The notes: generated from the sequence alone by a model not told the origin. 64,000 nucleotides of DNA from Nitratireductor sp. (GCA_017854535.1 JAFMHL010000017.1:1-64000), one strand, 5' to 3'; shown: positions 43,584-53,551, numbered from the stretch's first letter. Numbers and translations are program-made.

Positions 43584-46500
43584 ATGAGTAGAATTCGTTC
43601 CCAATTGGATACCATTTTGGCTGGCAATCAAGCCCAGAACAACGGATCACCCGCTCCAGCGGCGCCCAGACGTGCTTATGCGCCTCATCAATCCGATGGA
43701 TACAGCGCGGCCCCTCAACAATATGTACCACAACCCACAGCACCAAGACATGCTCAACAGCCGCCAGCAGCGCCAAATCGTGATTTTGCGAATTTACAGC
43801 GCACCCTTGATCAATTGGCAGATCGTATCAGCAGCCTTCCCAAACAGGCCCCTGCAAATCCCGCTCATCAGGCCCCTGACTTTGCCAAAGCTAATTCAGC
43901 TCTGATCCATGAAATTCGCAATGGCTATCAACAATTGCGCCAGGACTTTACATCAGTTCAACCCGCGACCGATCCGGCCCTTAGCGCTGATCTCAAGCGC
44001 ATCGCCGATGGCATCGCTAAATTGCAGAACAGCCAGTTCGTGCATCCCGATTATATCGAACAGATGCAGGCAGAGCTCGGAAATTTGAACACTGGTTTGG
44101 GTCATTTGATCAATACGCCCCAAACACAAATCGATCTGTCTGGCGTATCGCGTTCGATCGAAACGGGTTATTCGGACATCGTCAATAAATTGGATCAGGT
44201 CTTGTCCAGCCGTGGCAATGAGTTGCCTGGCTTCGACATGCCAGATTATTCAGGACAGTTTGCTTCCCTAAATGAGCGTTTGGAGGAAGTTACCCGCGCC
44301 GTTGTCTCCTTATCGGTTGCTCCATCAACCGCTCAAGATCAGCAGTCATTCGAACGTGTTGAGGCGCGTCTTGCCAGTCTTGCAAAGTCTGTGGATGCCA
44401 TAATCGAAAACGGCTCATCAGCGCCTGCTGCTTATGCAGCTAATCCGGACAGCATGACGGTTTCCTTTGGCGAAAGCATTGCGGCTCAATTGGCGCAGTT
44501 GTCCGAAAAACTCGACAATGCGGGTACCATGAACGAAGTTGGCAGCCATATCTTTGCCGATGTGCAGGGAATTGCTTCGCGCTTGGACAATTTGCAAAAC
44601 GAATTTGGCATTTTATGCTCCAGCCTTGATCGCAGCAATGCTGAAAACCACTCAGTAGAGGCAGTTGACTACTCAAACCACTTTGGTGAGATCGAAAATC
44701 ATCTATCTGCCTTGGCAAACCGCATGGATGCCATGATGGACCAGCCAGGAGCCAGCCCAAATACGGACGGTCAGGAAATCCTGTCAGTTCTTAAAGATCT
44801 GGTCGGCCGGATCGAAGGTATAGAGCAGGTTGCTTACCAATCTAATGAAGAGTCTGATGGCTCAGATCAATTCGCAGCACTTGAATCACAACTGTCTGGT
44901 ATTTCAGCCCAATTGGGTAGCCTTGGAAACTTGGGTTCTGTGGGCGGTGGCACAGCACCGGACTTTAGCTCTATCACTGAACGCCTCGATCATATCGAAG
45001 GCCAAATCGCATCAAGCCGCGACATTGTCATCGACATCGCATCTGAAGCTGCAGAGCGTGCAGCACAGTCAGTTTCTGGCGGCGCTGGCAATGATACCGC
45101 CTTTGCAGGCATCTTGGATGAGCTGCGCCAATTACGCGAAGGCCAAGGAGTAGTAGCGCAAGGCGCTGTTGCAGAAAGCGGTTTAGCAGATCACCAGTTC
45201 AGCGCCATTTCAGACACAATGGCGATGATTGCAGATCGTTTGGCAAATTTGGAAAATGGAAACTTTGCGGCCTATGAGCAGTCTGCGCAACATAGCGATG
45301 AATCTCAATTTGCAGCAGCGCCTGTCATGGATATCGGTCAGCCAACCGAATATCAGCCAACCGAATATGCTTCACAAGAAACCTATCAGGACGCCGATAC
45401 CCCAGAAGTAGCAGTTCAAGAAACCAGCACTTATGAGGCAAGCGCTTATGGGCAAGCCCCAACTGAAGCCTATGTTGCGGTTGATGAACAAGTTCGCACA
45501 AACGAAGCTGGCGAAGATTTCCAGCATATCGAAGAAGCACCTTCATTGGACATGCATTTCTCCAATGAACAAGAAGATCAGTTTGAAAATTCTGACGACT
45601 TCGTGAAGCCAGAACCACAAGCAGAATTACCTGAAGGGGAAGATGTTCCTTTGGAGCCGGGTTCTGGTATGCCGGATCTTGAAGCGCTGGTGCGTAACGC
45701 TACTCAGCGCAAGAAGAACAAGAGTAACGCAGAAGCAGCAGCATCTGATGATGAAAGCAGCAGCACTTCTGAGCTCATGGCCGCCGCAAGACGCGCAGCA
45801 AGAATGGCATCACAGGAAGCAAAAGCGATTGCAGAAAAACCTGTTAAGAAAACGATCAAGCGCCCGTCATTGCCTTCGATCAAAGCGCCAGCATTTGTGA
45901 ACAAGAAAGTGTTGATGATGTCGGCTGCAGTAGCAGCAATCGCCATCGGCGGATTTATGGTTGTTCCTAAATTCCTGGGTGGTTCTAACAATGTTCCTGT
46001 GGCAGAAGCTCCAGCCTCTGTTGAGCCAGCGGTTACGACAGAAGAAACAGCAAGTGCAGCAGACATCGAAAATCAGGATCAATTGGCAACTGGAAGCGCC
46101 GGAAAAGAAAGCTCTGATGGGGTTCGTAAAGTAGATAGCGAAGGCACGTCCGAAAATACCAGTGCAATGTTGTCTTCAACGCCAGTTGCAGAGCAAACCA
46201 GTCAAACGTTGCAGCCCGCAGAAGAGGCTCCTGTTAAAGCTCCATTGCCTGCAGAAAATAGCGTAATTGAAACGCCACCATCAGAAGTAGGCAATGCAAC
46301 ACTGCTTGCAGCTGTTACAGCTGGTGATGGTAATGCAATTTTTGAAGTTGCCCGCCGATATACTGACGGTGACGGTGTTGAAAGAGATCTAAGTGAAGCT
46401 ATCAAATGGTACAGAATTGCTGCCGAGAACGGTCATGCGCCTTCTCAATATCGCATAGGCAATTTTTATGAAAAAGGCCATGGCATTGCTGCCGATCCTG

Positions 46501-47129
46501 TAGAGGCATCAAATTGGTACTCAAAAGCTGCAGCTCAAGGCAACGCTTTGGCCATGCATAATCTAGCTGTCCTAAATACCATGGGCGCAGCCACTGGCGA
46601 AGTTGACATGACGACTGCCATTGGATGGTTTGAAAAAGCAGCAAATATGGGCGTCAAAGACAGTCAGGTAAATTTGGGAATTCTCTACACCAAAGGTATG
46701 GGCGTAGATGAAGACTTGGAACAGGCTTACAAATGGTTCGCAGTTGCTGCCAAGGGGGGTGACAATGATGCGGGTAAAAAACGCGACACCGTTGCTCAGG
46801 CAATGCGCCCCGAACAGCTTGAAAAAGCACGCGGCGAAGCCGAAATTTGGAAGCCTGCGAAAATCGATGCCGATGCAAATGTAGCCAAGGTACAGGATGC
46901 TTGGAAATCGGGCGGTTCACCAAAAGCAGCCACTTTATCAAAATCCGAAATCATCAAGCGCACACAGATCATGTTGGCAAATACTGGGTTTGATCCAGGC
47001 GCACCAGATGGGCAAATGGGCAGCAAAACCCGCAAAGCGATTGAGTCTTTCCAAAGCAAGATGGGTCTAGCAACAGATGGGCAAATTTCCGAGAATCTTC
47101 TAAAGGCCTTGTCTAAGACATCAATTTGA
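43584..47129 (+). CDS. podJ: PodJ-like polar organelle development protein
   Basis: A 1181-residue bitopic protein with the PodJ layout. Residues 1-90 are Pro/Gln-rich with an N-terminal helix (MSRIRSQLDTILAG); about 90-600 are helical, coiled-coil-forming repeats in which SLAxRLD- and IxxRLxxLE-like units recur; an acidic Ala/Glu stretch follows; one membrane segment lies near 772-795. The periplasmic part has Sel1-type repeats (about 910-1065: RYTDGDGVERDLSEAIKWYR and kin) and a C-terminal peptidoglycan-binding domain (about 1126-1177: DPGAPDGQMGSKTRKAIESFQ). PodJ localises polarity factors at the new pole. ATG 43584 is chosen; the GTG at 43476 would add 36 unconvincing residues. Confidence 0.88.
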   Translation: MSRIRSQLDTILAGNQAQNNGSPAPAAPRRAYAPHQSDGYSAAPQQYVPQPTAPRHAQQPPAAPNRDFANLQRTLDQLADRISSLPKQAPANPAHQAPDFAKANSALIHEIRNGYQQLRQDFTSVQPATDPALSADLKRIADGIAKLQNSQFVHPDYIEQMQAELGNLNTGLGHLINTPQTQIDLSGVSRSIETGYSDIVNKLDQVLSSRGNELPGFDMPDYSGQFASLNERLEEVTRAVVSLSVAPSTAQDQQSFERVEARLASLAKSVDAIIENGSSAPAAYAANPDSMTVSFGESIAAQLAQLSEKLDNAGTMNEVGSHIFADVQGIASRLDNLQNEFGILCSSLDRSNAENHSVEAVDYSNHFGEIENHLSALANRMDAMMDQPGASPNTDGQEILSVLKDLVGRIEGIEQVAYQSNEESDGSDQFAALESQLSGISAQLGSLGNLGSVGGGTAPDFSSITERLDHIEGQIASSRDIVIDIASEAAERAAQSVSGGAGNDTAFAGILDELRQLREGQGVVAQGAVAESGLADHQFSAISDTMAMIADRLANLENGNFAAYEQSAQHSDESQFAAAPVMDIGQPTEYQPTEYASQETYQDADTPEVAVQETSTYEASAYGQAPTEAYVAVDEQVRTNEAGEDFQHIEEAPSLDMHFSNEQEDQFENSDDFVKPEPQAELPEGEDVPLEPGSGMPDLEALVRNATQRKKNKSNAEAAASDDESSSTSELMAAARRAARMASQEAKAIAEKPVKKTIKRPSLPSIKAPAFVNKKVLMMSAAVAAIAIGGFMVVPKFLGGSNNVPVAEAPASVEPAVTTEETASAADIENQDQLATGSAGKESSDGVRKVDSEGTSENTSAMLSSTPVAEQTSQTLQPAEEAPVKAPLPAENSVIETPPSEVGNATLLAAVTAGDGNAIFEVARRYTDGDGVERDLSEAIKWYRIAAENGHAPSQYRIGNFYEKGHGIAADPVEASNWYSKAAAQGNALAMHNLAVLNTMGAATGEVDMTTAIGWFEKAANMGVKDSQVNLGILYTKGMGVDEDLEQAYKWFAVAAKGGDNDAGKKRDTVAQAMRPEQLEKARGEAEIWKPAKIDADANVAKVQDAWKSGGSPKAATLSKSEIIKRTQIMLANTGFDPGAPDGQMGSKTRKAIESFQSKMGLATDGQISENLLKALSKTSI

Positions 47130-47200
47130 TGGGCGATTGATTGAGCCAGCAAATTAGTCGTCTTACGCGTCTGCAACAAAGATAATGGATAGATTTTACG

Positions 47201-47704
47201 ATGGATTTCCATTCGGATGACGATGATTTTCGCATTGAGCGGCGCGCGCAATTAGGCAAACAAAGACGTTTAGTCTGGGTATTAAGCCTAGCAGGTCTTT
47301 TGCCATTTATTGCATGCACACTGGTGTTGCTTATCCTCGGCATTGAAAATTCCATAGCAAAACCAACCATCGAAATTTTTCGAAATTATTCAGTCGTCAT
47401 TCTTTCGTTCCTTGGGGGCATACGTTGGGGCCATGCTTTGCTGCGTCACCACGATGAAAGAACCGAATTAGACTTCAGGTCGATTATATTCTCCGTGATT
47501 CCGCCTTTGATTGCTTGGGTGAGCATGTTTTTCAGTGCCGCCCCTGCCTTGGGCATTTTGCTGTTGGCTTTTTGTACTCAAGGCGCTTGGGATAGTTTTT
47601 CAAGCCATTTGGGCCGTTTGCCCAAATGGTTTGCGCCTGTGCGCATAGCGCTAACCGCATGCGTTGCAGCCTGCCATATCGCTGTATTTCTGATTTTGGC
47701 TTAA
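47201..47704 (+). CDS. DUF3429 membrane protein
   Basis: A 167-residue protein with about five hydrophobic segments matching DUF3429: LLPFIACTLVLLILGI, NYSVVILSFLGGIRWGHAL, SVIPPLIAWVSMFFSAAPALGILLLAF and a final AACHIAVFLILA. The FLGGIRWG motif in the second helix is characteristic. Function unknown. It follows podJ by 71 bp on the same strand, so may be co-transcribed, and its stop lies one base from the convergent lipoprotein gene. Confidence 0.88.
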   Translation: MDFHSDDDDFRIERRAQLGKQRRLVWVLSLAGLLPFIACTLVLLILGIENSIAKPTIEIFRNYSVVILSFLGGIRWGHALLRHHDERTELDFRSIIFSVIPPLIAWVSMFFSAAPALGILLLAFCTQGAWDSFSSHLGRLPKWFAPVRIALTACVAACHIAVFLILA

Positions 47705-47705
47705 A

Positions 47706-47972
47706 TCAACGGCAACGCGCAATGTATAGTCGTCCACGGCTGTTGCGGTATCGGCAATATCCGGGACTATTCAAAACCCGGCCTAATAAGATGCCCGCGC
47801 CTGCACCAACTGCGGATCCAACCGCTGCGCCTTGAAGTGATCCGGTCGCAACGCCGCCGATAACAGCTCCGGTGGCTCCGCCAATAACCGCGTTTTGATT
47901 GTCGGTGGTGCTGCATCCTGCCAGCGATAAGGCAAGAATAGCGGGAAGGGCGAATTTGCGCGTTGTCTTCAT
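47706..47972 (-). CDS. Glycine-zipper outer-membrane lipoprotein
   Basis: An 88-residue lipoprotein with a signal peptide ending in the lipobox LAGC (Cys near 20). The mature part is a glycine-zipper two-helix domain: VIGGATGAVIGGVATGSLQGAAVGSAVGAGAGILLGRVL, here in repeats of GxxxG. The tail is Arg/Tyr-rich (YCRYRNSRGRLY). Such proteins (OmpA-like 17-kDa antigen family and relatives) insert in the outer membrane; the function is structural or unknown. Confidence 0.85.
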   Translation of the reverse strand: MKTTRKFALPAILALSLAGCSTTDNQNAVIGGATGAVIGGVATGSLQGAAVGSAVGAGAGILLGRVLNSPGYCRYRNSRGRLYIARCR

Positions 47973-48093
47973 TAAATAGCCTCCTTGGAATTAAGTGTCT
48001 TAGATACCCAACTCTTTAAATGCGGCAGACCTAAAGTCGTTCAATCACAAATTATTACAGGTCGACCAAATGCAATTGTCCGCCTATTTATAA

Positions 48094-50667
48094 ATGATGC
48101 GTGATTTGCCCGATAAAAATCCAGATTTGTTTGATGTGCTTGCGTTGCTTCCTGATCGGTTTGCAAGCTGGTTTGCCGACAATGGTTGGAAACCACGATC
48201 GCATCAGTTAGATTTATTGGAATTAGCCGAGGCAAAAAAATCCACGCTTCTTATCGCTCCCACTGGGGCTGGTAAGACCCTTGCTGGTTTCCTGCCCACT
48301 TTGGTGGACCTTTACAATATATCTAAACTAAAAGCAGGCGAAGCTGGCAGTCGGCGTGGGCGGGCTCATGGCATTCACACGCTCTATATTTCTCCGCTCA
48401 AAGCACTGGCAGTCGACATTCGCCGCAATCTGGAAAAACCAGTTGAGGGGATGGGGCTAAGTGTAACGCTGGAAACGCGAACTGGTGATACGCCGCTACA
48501 TAAACGGCAACGACAAAAACTGGTCCCGCCGGATATTTTACTGACCACGCCAGAGCAATTATCCCTTTTAATTGCGTCGAAAGATGCAAGGCGTTTTTTC
48601 GAAGATCTGCGCTATGTCATTTTCGATGAATTGCATTCCTTGGTAACTTCAAAACGCGGGCATTTATTATCCTTGGCCTTGTCGCGTTTGCATACCATTC
48701 GGCCAAACCTGCAGACGATCGGTCTTTCTGCAACAGTGGCTAAGCCTGAAGACCTACGCCGATGGCTGGTTCCTCAAGGACCTTATGGGGAAATCAAACA
48801 GTCCGAATTGATTGAAGTAAAAGGCGGCGCAAAGCCTGAGATTTCTATTTTGAAATCTCAGGAGCGGGTTCCCTGGGCGGGCCATTCAGCACGCTATTCC
48901 ATGCCAGATATTTACGCCTCGATCCAGCAACACCAAACGACCTTGCTGTTTGTGAATACCAGAAGCCAGGCGGAGATCGTTTTCCAGGAGCTATGGAAGA
49001 TAAACGATGATTCGCTTCCCATTGCCCTTCACCATGGTTCGTTGGATGTGGGCCAGCGTCGTAAAGTTGAAGCTGCCATGGCTGCCAATGCCTTGCGGGC
49101 AGTTGTTGCTACCTCAACGCTTGATTTGGGGATTGATTGGGGGGATGTGGATTTGGTGGTTCACATAGGAGCCCCAAAAGGCGCGAGCCGCCTTGCCCAA
49201 AGGATCGGTAGGTCCAATCACCGTATGGATGAACCCTCCAAAGCCATCCTCATTCCTGCAAACCGTTTTGAAGTGTTGGAATGTCAGGCGGCCTTACAAG
49301 CCAATTATATCGGAGCGCAAGATACGGAGCCTTTGCGGGAAGGGGCCCTAGATGTTTTAGCACAGCATATTTTAGGCATGGCTGTGGCTGAACCCTTTCA
49401 AGAAAAGGCGCTATATCATGAGGTAATTTCTGCCGCGCCATTCGCAGAATTGGATCGCGAAACATTCAGGCGCGCGGTTCAATTTGTTGCAACGGGCGGC
49501 TATTCACTGAAAACCTATGAACGCTATGCAAAAATTCGCCAAAACAAGGATGGTGCTTGGGGCATAACCCATCCAAGTTTTGCTCAACAATATCGAATGA
49601 ATGCAGGCACGATCATTGAAGCTGCTACTTTGGAAGTTCGAATGACCAAAGCAAGCGGCAAAGCCATAAGATCAGCCAATAGTTTTCGTGGTGGCAAACG
49701 CCTTGGCAAAATCGAGGAGGGATTTCTCGAAGCACTGGCTCATGGGGACACATTTATGTTTTCAGGGCGTATTCTTCGCTTTGAAGGCATCAGAGAAAAT
49801 GTCTGTTATGTTTCAGATGCTGATGGGTCTGATCCGAAAGTGCCAGCCTATATGGGTGGAAAGTTTCCACTCTCCACCTATCTGGCTCAAGGCGTCAGAG
49901 ATATTCTATCTGATCCTGCACGTTGGAACGAATTGCCGGATCAGGTTTCTGAATGGCTTCGCATTCAGCAATATGCCTCGGTATTGCCGGGCAAAGATGA
50001 CCTGCTCATCGAAACTTTCCCGCGTGGCGAAAAATACTACGTTATTGCCTATCCTTTTGAAGGGCGTTTGGCTCATCAAACGCTTGGAATGTTGTTAACG
50101 CGCCGCATGGAACGCGCAAGGGCTCGGCCACTGGGTTTTGTGGCCACTGACTATGCGTTGGGCATATGGGGACTTCGTGATTTTGGCCGAATGATCGAAA
50201 CTGGTGAGTTAAACCTTGGTGATCTATTTGACGAAGACATGTTGGGCGATGATCTGGAAACTTGGCTGGATGATTCGTTCATGCTCAAAAGAACCTTCAG
50301 ACATTGTGCGACGATTGCTGGCCTGATCGAAAAGCGCCATCCCGGGAAAGAAAAAACCGGAAGGCAGATGACCGTATCCTCTGACCTTATTTATGACGTT
50401 CTTCGTGCCCATGAACCCGATCATCTGATTATGCAGGCAACCCGTCAGGAAGCTGCATACGGTTTGTTGGATGTGCGGCGGTTAGGCGACATGCTAAAAA
50501 GAATATCTGGAAAAATACATCATAAGCGGCTTGACCAGATATCCCCGCTCGCCGTACCGATAATGCTCGAAGTCGGAAAGGAATCAGTTCCCGGCGAGGC
50601 ACAGGACGCCTTGCTTGCAGAAGCAGCCGACGAAATGTTCAATGATCTTATGGCAGGCACAAAGTGA
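48094..50667 (+). CDS. Ligase-associated DEXH-box helicase (Lhr-like)
   Basis: An 857-residue superfamily 2 helicase of the Lhr/'ligase-associated DNA damage response' type. Walker A APTGAGKT is at 55-62, SPLKALAVD (motif Ia), TTPEQL, the Walker B DELH at 179-182, the SATV of motif III (GLSATVAKP), ATSTLDLGIDWGDVDLVVHIGAPKG (motif V) and QRIGRSNH (motif VI). A winged-helix and a C-terminal domain follow (FVGTDY-like ending in ARPLGFVATDYALGIWGL). Overlaps the next gene by 4 bp (GTGA). In related genomes it travels with a PdeM endonuclease, an exonuclease and an ATP-dependent DNA ligase; only PdeM is here. Confidence 0.93.
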   Translation: MMRDLPDKNPDLFDVLALLPDRFASWFADNGWKPRSHQLDLLELAEAKKSTLLIAPTGAGKTLAGFLPTLVDLYNISKLKAGEAGSRRGRAHGIHTLYISPLKALAVDIRRNLEKPVEGMGLSVTLETRTGDTPLHKRQRQKLVPPDILLTTPEQLSLLIASKDARRFFEDLRYVIFDELHSLVTSKRGHLLSLALSRLHTIRPNLQTIGLSATVAKPEDLRRWLVPQGPYGEIKQSELIEVKGGAKPEISILKSQERVPWAGHSARYSMPDIYASIQQHQTTLLFVNTRSQAEIVFQELWKINDDSLPIALHHGSLDVGQRRKVEAAMAANALRAVVATSTLDLGIDWGDVDLVVHIGAPKGASRLAQRIGRSNHRMDEPSKAILIPANRFEVLECQAALQANYIGAQDTEPLREGALDVLAQHILGMAVAEPFQEKALYHEVISAAPFAELDRETFRRAVQFVATGGYSLKTYERYAKIRQNKDGAWGITHPSFAQQYRMNAGTIIEAATLEVRMTKASGKAIRSANSFRGGKRLGKIEEGFLEALAHGDTFMFSGRILRFEGIRENVCYVSDADGSDPKVPAYMGGKFPLSTYLAQGVRDILSDPARWNELPDQVSEWLRIQQYASVLPGKDDLLIETFPRGEKYYVIAYPFEGRLAHQTLGMLLTRRMERARARPLGFVATDYALGIWGLRDFGRMIETGELNLGDLFDEDMLGDDLETWLDDSFMLKRTFRHCATIAGLIEKRHPGKEKTGRQMTVSSDLIYDVLRAHEPDHLIMQATRQEAAYGLLDVRRLGDMLKRISGKIHHKRLDQISPLAVPIMLEVGKESVPGEAQDALLAEAADEMFNDLMAGTK

Positions 50668-51380
50668 GCGAGGCAACAGCAAGAACACTCGAAGATCATG
50701 ACCCATGCACCGACATGATGGTTGCGGGCGAACGCCTGACCTGTGATTGGGCAGGATGTCTGTTCTGGCCTGATGAAGAAACGTTGATCGTGTCTGATCT
50801 TCATTTGGAAAAAGGTTCGTCCTTTGCCCGAAAAGGTCAATTGGTTCCACCCTATGATACTGGTGCTACTTTAGCCCGCTTGGCCCAAAGACTGGCCGTC
50901 TGGCAGCCAAAGCGGGTTATCTCATTGGGAGACAGTTTCCACGATCCTGAAGGCCATGAACGATTGCCAGAAAATTATTTGGCCCAGTTGAGTTTGCTGA
51001 TGGATAATCGCGAATGGATTTGGATTTCGGGAAACCATGATCCTGCACCGCCAAAGGACCTGGGCGGCAAAGGTGCCAGTGAAATGCTTATCGGCAATCT
51101 CACTTTTCGCCATGAGCCTTCTCGCGGTCCAATGCGCGGAGAAATCTCCGGCCATCTTCATCCCTGTGGTAAAATTGTAAAACGAAACCGCTCCGTTAGA
51201 CGCCCTTGTTTTGTGTCTGATGGCTTTAAAATGATCTTGCCATCTTTTGGGGCTTATACTGGCGGTTTAAACATTCGCCATTCCGCGTTTGACGGGTTGT
51301 TTGACCAATCCAGATTGAGCGCTGTGTTACTGGGTAACAAACGCGTCTTTCACATAGCCGCCCGAAATCTGGTGGCCTGA
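50664..51380 (+). CDS. pdeM: Ligase-associated metallophosphoesterase PdeM
   Basis: A calcineurin-fold phosphoesterase of 238 residues, described as a ligase-associated DNA damage response endonuclease. Metal-binding motifs are in order: VSDLHLEKGSS, LGDSFHDPEGHERLP, WISGNHDP, and the GHLHPCGK motif. It starts with GTG overlapping the helicase stop, so the two are translationally coupled. Activity on 2',3'-cyclic phosphodiesters or DNA ends is reported for relatives; here it is by family membership only. Confidence 0.9.
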   Translation: MSEATARTLEDHDPCTDMMVAGERLTCDWAGCLFWPDEETLIVSDLHLEKGSSFARKGQLVPPYDTGATLARLAQRLAVWQPKRVISLGDSFHDPEGHERLPENYLAQLSLLMDNREWIWISGNHDPAPPKDLGGKGASEMLIGNLTFRHEPSRGPMRGEISGHLHPCGKIVKRNRSVRRPCFVSDGFKMILPSFGAYTGGLNIRHSAFDGLFDQSRLSAVLLGNKRVFHIAARNLVA

Positions 51381-51384
51381 TACT

Positions 51385-52131
51385 ATGAAAACTACCTTCA
51401 AGGCCGTTGCGGTTCTAGCTTTTTTGGTAATTGTGTTGTCGAATATGTTTAGCGCAAGCACTTCCTCAGCTTCGCCAGACTATGTGCTTGCGATATCCTG
51501 GCAGCCTGGATTTTGCGAAACCGCACCGAAAAAACCAGAATGCAAATCACAGGCCTCCAACCGCTATGATGCGGATCACTTCACTTTGCACGGCCTATGG
51601 CCGCAGCCTGGATCAAATATCTATTGCAATGTTTCAGAAGCTAAAAAGGCAAAAGACAAAAGCGGGCGCTGGCGGGGCCTTGACGTAGAGCGGATAGATG
51701 AAAGCATCTGGCGCGATTTGCAGCGGGTCATGCCCGGAACCAGATCAGCTTTGCATAAGCATGAATGGGTCAAGCATGGGACCTGTACTGGAAGAGACAT
51801 AAACGAATATTATGCCCAGTCGATCTGGCTTATCGAAGCGCTAAACCAGTCCGCTTTGAGAGACTTGTTTTCAGATAGTATAGGCTCGTCCCTGTCTGCA
51901 GATGCGATCAGGCAGGCTCTGGATGAAAGTCTGGGTGAGGGCGCTGGTTCGCGCCTGCGCGTTTCATGCAGAAAAGACAGAGACAGTGACCGTCAGCTGA
52001 TCGTTGAACTTACCCTTGGTTTGTCTGACCCTTTTGAAAAAGAGGCTGATCTTGCAGAACTTGTTCTGGCTGCACCAACCAGCGAAAAGGGATGCCCATC
52101 GGGTATTGTCGACAGAGTTGGGCTGCAGTAA
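51385..52131 (+). CDS. Secreted ribonuclease T2
   Basis: RNase T2-family endoribonuclease with a signal peptide (hydrophobic about 7-20; mature protein from about residue 30). Catalytic CAS motifs are intact: FTLHGLWPQ with His69 (CAS I) and HEWVKHGTC with H126, E127, K130 and H131 (CAS II). Eight or so cysteines fit the disulfide pattern (C44, C53, C81, C134 and C-terminal ones). It cleaves RNA non-specifically through 2',3'-cyclic phosphates. 248 residues; ATG 4 bp after the pdeM stop, so probably read from the same transcript. Possible role in scavenging extracellular RNA phosphate. Confidence 0.93.
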   Translation: MKTTFKAVAVLAFLVIVLSNMFSASTSSASPDYVLAISWQPGFCETAPKKPECKSQASNRYDADHFTLHGLWPQPGSNIYCNVSEAKKAKDKSGRWRGLDVERIDESIWRDLQRVMPGTRSALHKHEWVKHGTCTGRDINEYYAQSIWLIEALNQSALRDLFSDSIGSSLSADAIRQALDESLGEGAGSRLRVSCRKDRDSDRQLIVELTLGLSDPFEKEADLAELVLAAPTSEKGCPSGIVDRVGLQ

Positions 52132-52154
52132 ACCCTGCTTTTACGTGGGTTTTT
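52130..52154 (+). terminator. Weak terminator after RNase T2
   Basis: Short arms AAACCC / GGGTTT spaced by 11 bases and followed by TT. It overlaps the end of the RNase T2 gene; stem is short, so efficiency is doubtful. Confidence 0.3.
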
Positions 52155-52260
52155 AGCCGTTACTGTCACTCATCAAAGTCCGAAGCCAGTATTTCCGCCT
52201 TGATTTGAGATCATCAGATGATTACTTCTCCAACTACAACGATAAACAGGAAGCGCAACG

Positions 52261-52527
52261 ATGTCTGATAAAGTAAACCAGTTTTTAGGTGATACGCCTG
52301 GGCGCACAGCTGTAAAACTTGTGGTTATTTCTTTGGTGGTTGGCATAATCATGAGCGCCACTTGCTTTACACCGATGGATGTCTGGGATGCGTTCACTGG
52401 CTTTATCGAACGAATTTATCAATTAGGTTTTGAGGCATTCGGACGTTTCGGCGAATATCTGATTTATGGAGCAATGATTGTTGTGCCCGTTTTCCTGCTC
52501 ATGCGGTTTTTGAAATTTCGACCATAA
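52261..52527 (+). CDS. DUF6460 small membrane protein
   Basis: An 88-residue protein with two membrane segments, LVVISLVVGIIMSATCF and LIYGAMIVVPVFLLMRFL, and the conserved opening MSDKVNQFLGDTPGRTAVKL, as in the alphaproteobacterial DUF6460 family. Between the helices is a short amphipathic linker (FTGFIERIYQLGFEAFGRFG). Function unknown. ATG preceded by GGAAGCG. Convergent with the histone deacetylase-like gene, 22 bp away. Confidence 0.88.
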   Translation: MSDKVNQFLGDTPGRTAVKLVVISLVVGIIMSATCFTPMDVWDAFTGFIERIYQLGFEAFGRFGEYLIYGAMIVVPVFLLMRFLKFRP

Positions 52528-52549
52528 ACCGACTGCAATAGAAAACAGT

Positions 52550-53452
52550 CTATGCAAACTCAGCCGCCACATGATGGATAATCGTGTGGCGGCGGGCCAG
52601 CTCTTCAACATCATAAGAGTAGCCGCCGCCCTGTACTGCAGCAATGGGAATATTGCGTTCGCGAAAATGCTTGATCACAGCGCGATCTCGTAACCTCAAA
52701 CCGTCATCGCTCAAGGACAACCTGCCAAGTCTGTCTTTGTGATGAGGGTCAACTCCGGCATTATAAAAGACAAGATCGGGCTTGGTATATTCAAGCGCTC
52801 TATGGAGCGTAGCATCAATGATCTCAAGATATGCGGCATCGCCCAAATTGTCTTCAAGGCCAATATCCAGATCAGACGCAATTTTTCGGGTTGGATAGTT
52901 CTTTTCATTATGGATGGATATCGTTGTGACACTGGCATCTGATTTGAAAATATCAGCTGTGCCATCGCCTTGATGAACATCACAATCAAAAATCATAATG
53001 TGTTTTGCGTCCCCTGATGCAATCAGATTTTTGGCGGCAATCGCAACGTCGTTAATAACGCAAAACCCTGCTCCTTGACTTCGTCTTGCATGATGTGATC
53101 CACCCGCTGTGGATGTCGCAATACCTATATCAAGTGCGATCTTTCCTGCTAGCAAGGTTGCGCCAGAAGAAAGCCGCGCGCGCATGGCCACACTTTCATT
53201 CACCGCAAAACCGATATCCTTGGTGATAGCAGGATCAAGGTTGGCGTGAAAAACTTGACCAACATAGTCAGCCCAATGGGCATAACAAGCCTGATCAAAC
53301 TCGATGGGATCAGGAACTATGAAATCCTCTGGTGCTAACAATCCATCCTCTATAAGAAAACGAGCTATCAGGCCATATTTGCCCATGGGAAAGCGATGGC
53401 CGTCGGCAATGACTGCTTGAAAATCTAGATGGTGGAGAATGGCTAGCGACAT
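52550..53452 (-). CDS. Histone deacetylase-family amidohydrolase
   Basis: A 300-residue zinc-dependent deacetylase of the arginase-deacetylase fold. Visible active site: H120-H121 in GGSHHARRSQGAGFCVINDV, zinc ligands D158 and H160 in IFDCDVHQGDGTA, and the third zinc ligand Asp in YNAGVDPHHKDRLG; the late VQGGGYSYDVEELARRH segment matches. Start ATG is 53 codons inside the open frame because MSLAILHHLDFQ fits the family and the preceding sequence overlaps the divergent MATE gene. Bacterial members deacetylate polyamines or acetoin-related and other small molecules; the substrate here is unknown. Confidence 0.88.
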   Translation of the reverse strand: MSLAILHHLDFQAVIADGHRFPMGKYGLIARFLIEDGLLAPEDFIVPDPIEFDQACYAHWADYVGQVFHANLDPAITKDIGFAVNESVAMRARLSSGATLLAGKIALDIGIATSTAGGSHHARRSQGAGFCVINDVAIAAKNLIASGDAKHIMIFDCDVHQGDGTADIFKSDASVTTISIHNEKNYPTRKIASDLDIGLEDNLGDAAYLEIIDATLHRALEYTKPDLVFYNAGVDPHHKDRLGRLSLSDDGLRLRDRAVIKHFRERNIPIAAVQGGGYSYDVEELARRHTIIHHVAAEFA

Positions 53453-53551
53453 AATGCGAAGATAAGGCTTGTGGCTAAGTGGGCAAGCCCAGAAAACCAC
53501 CCTTTTATAATCCTGTTTTGGGTTTGTGCGTTTTCCTGTTAGCGCATTTGA

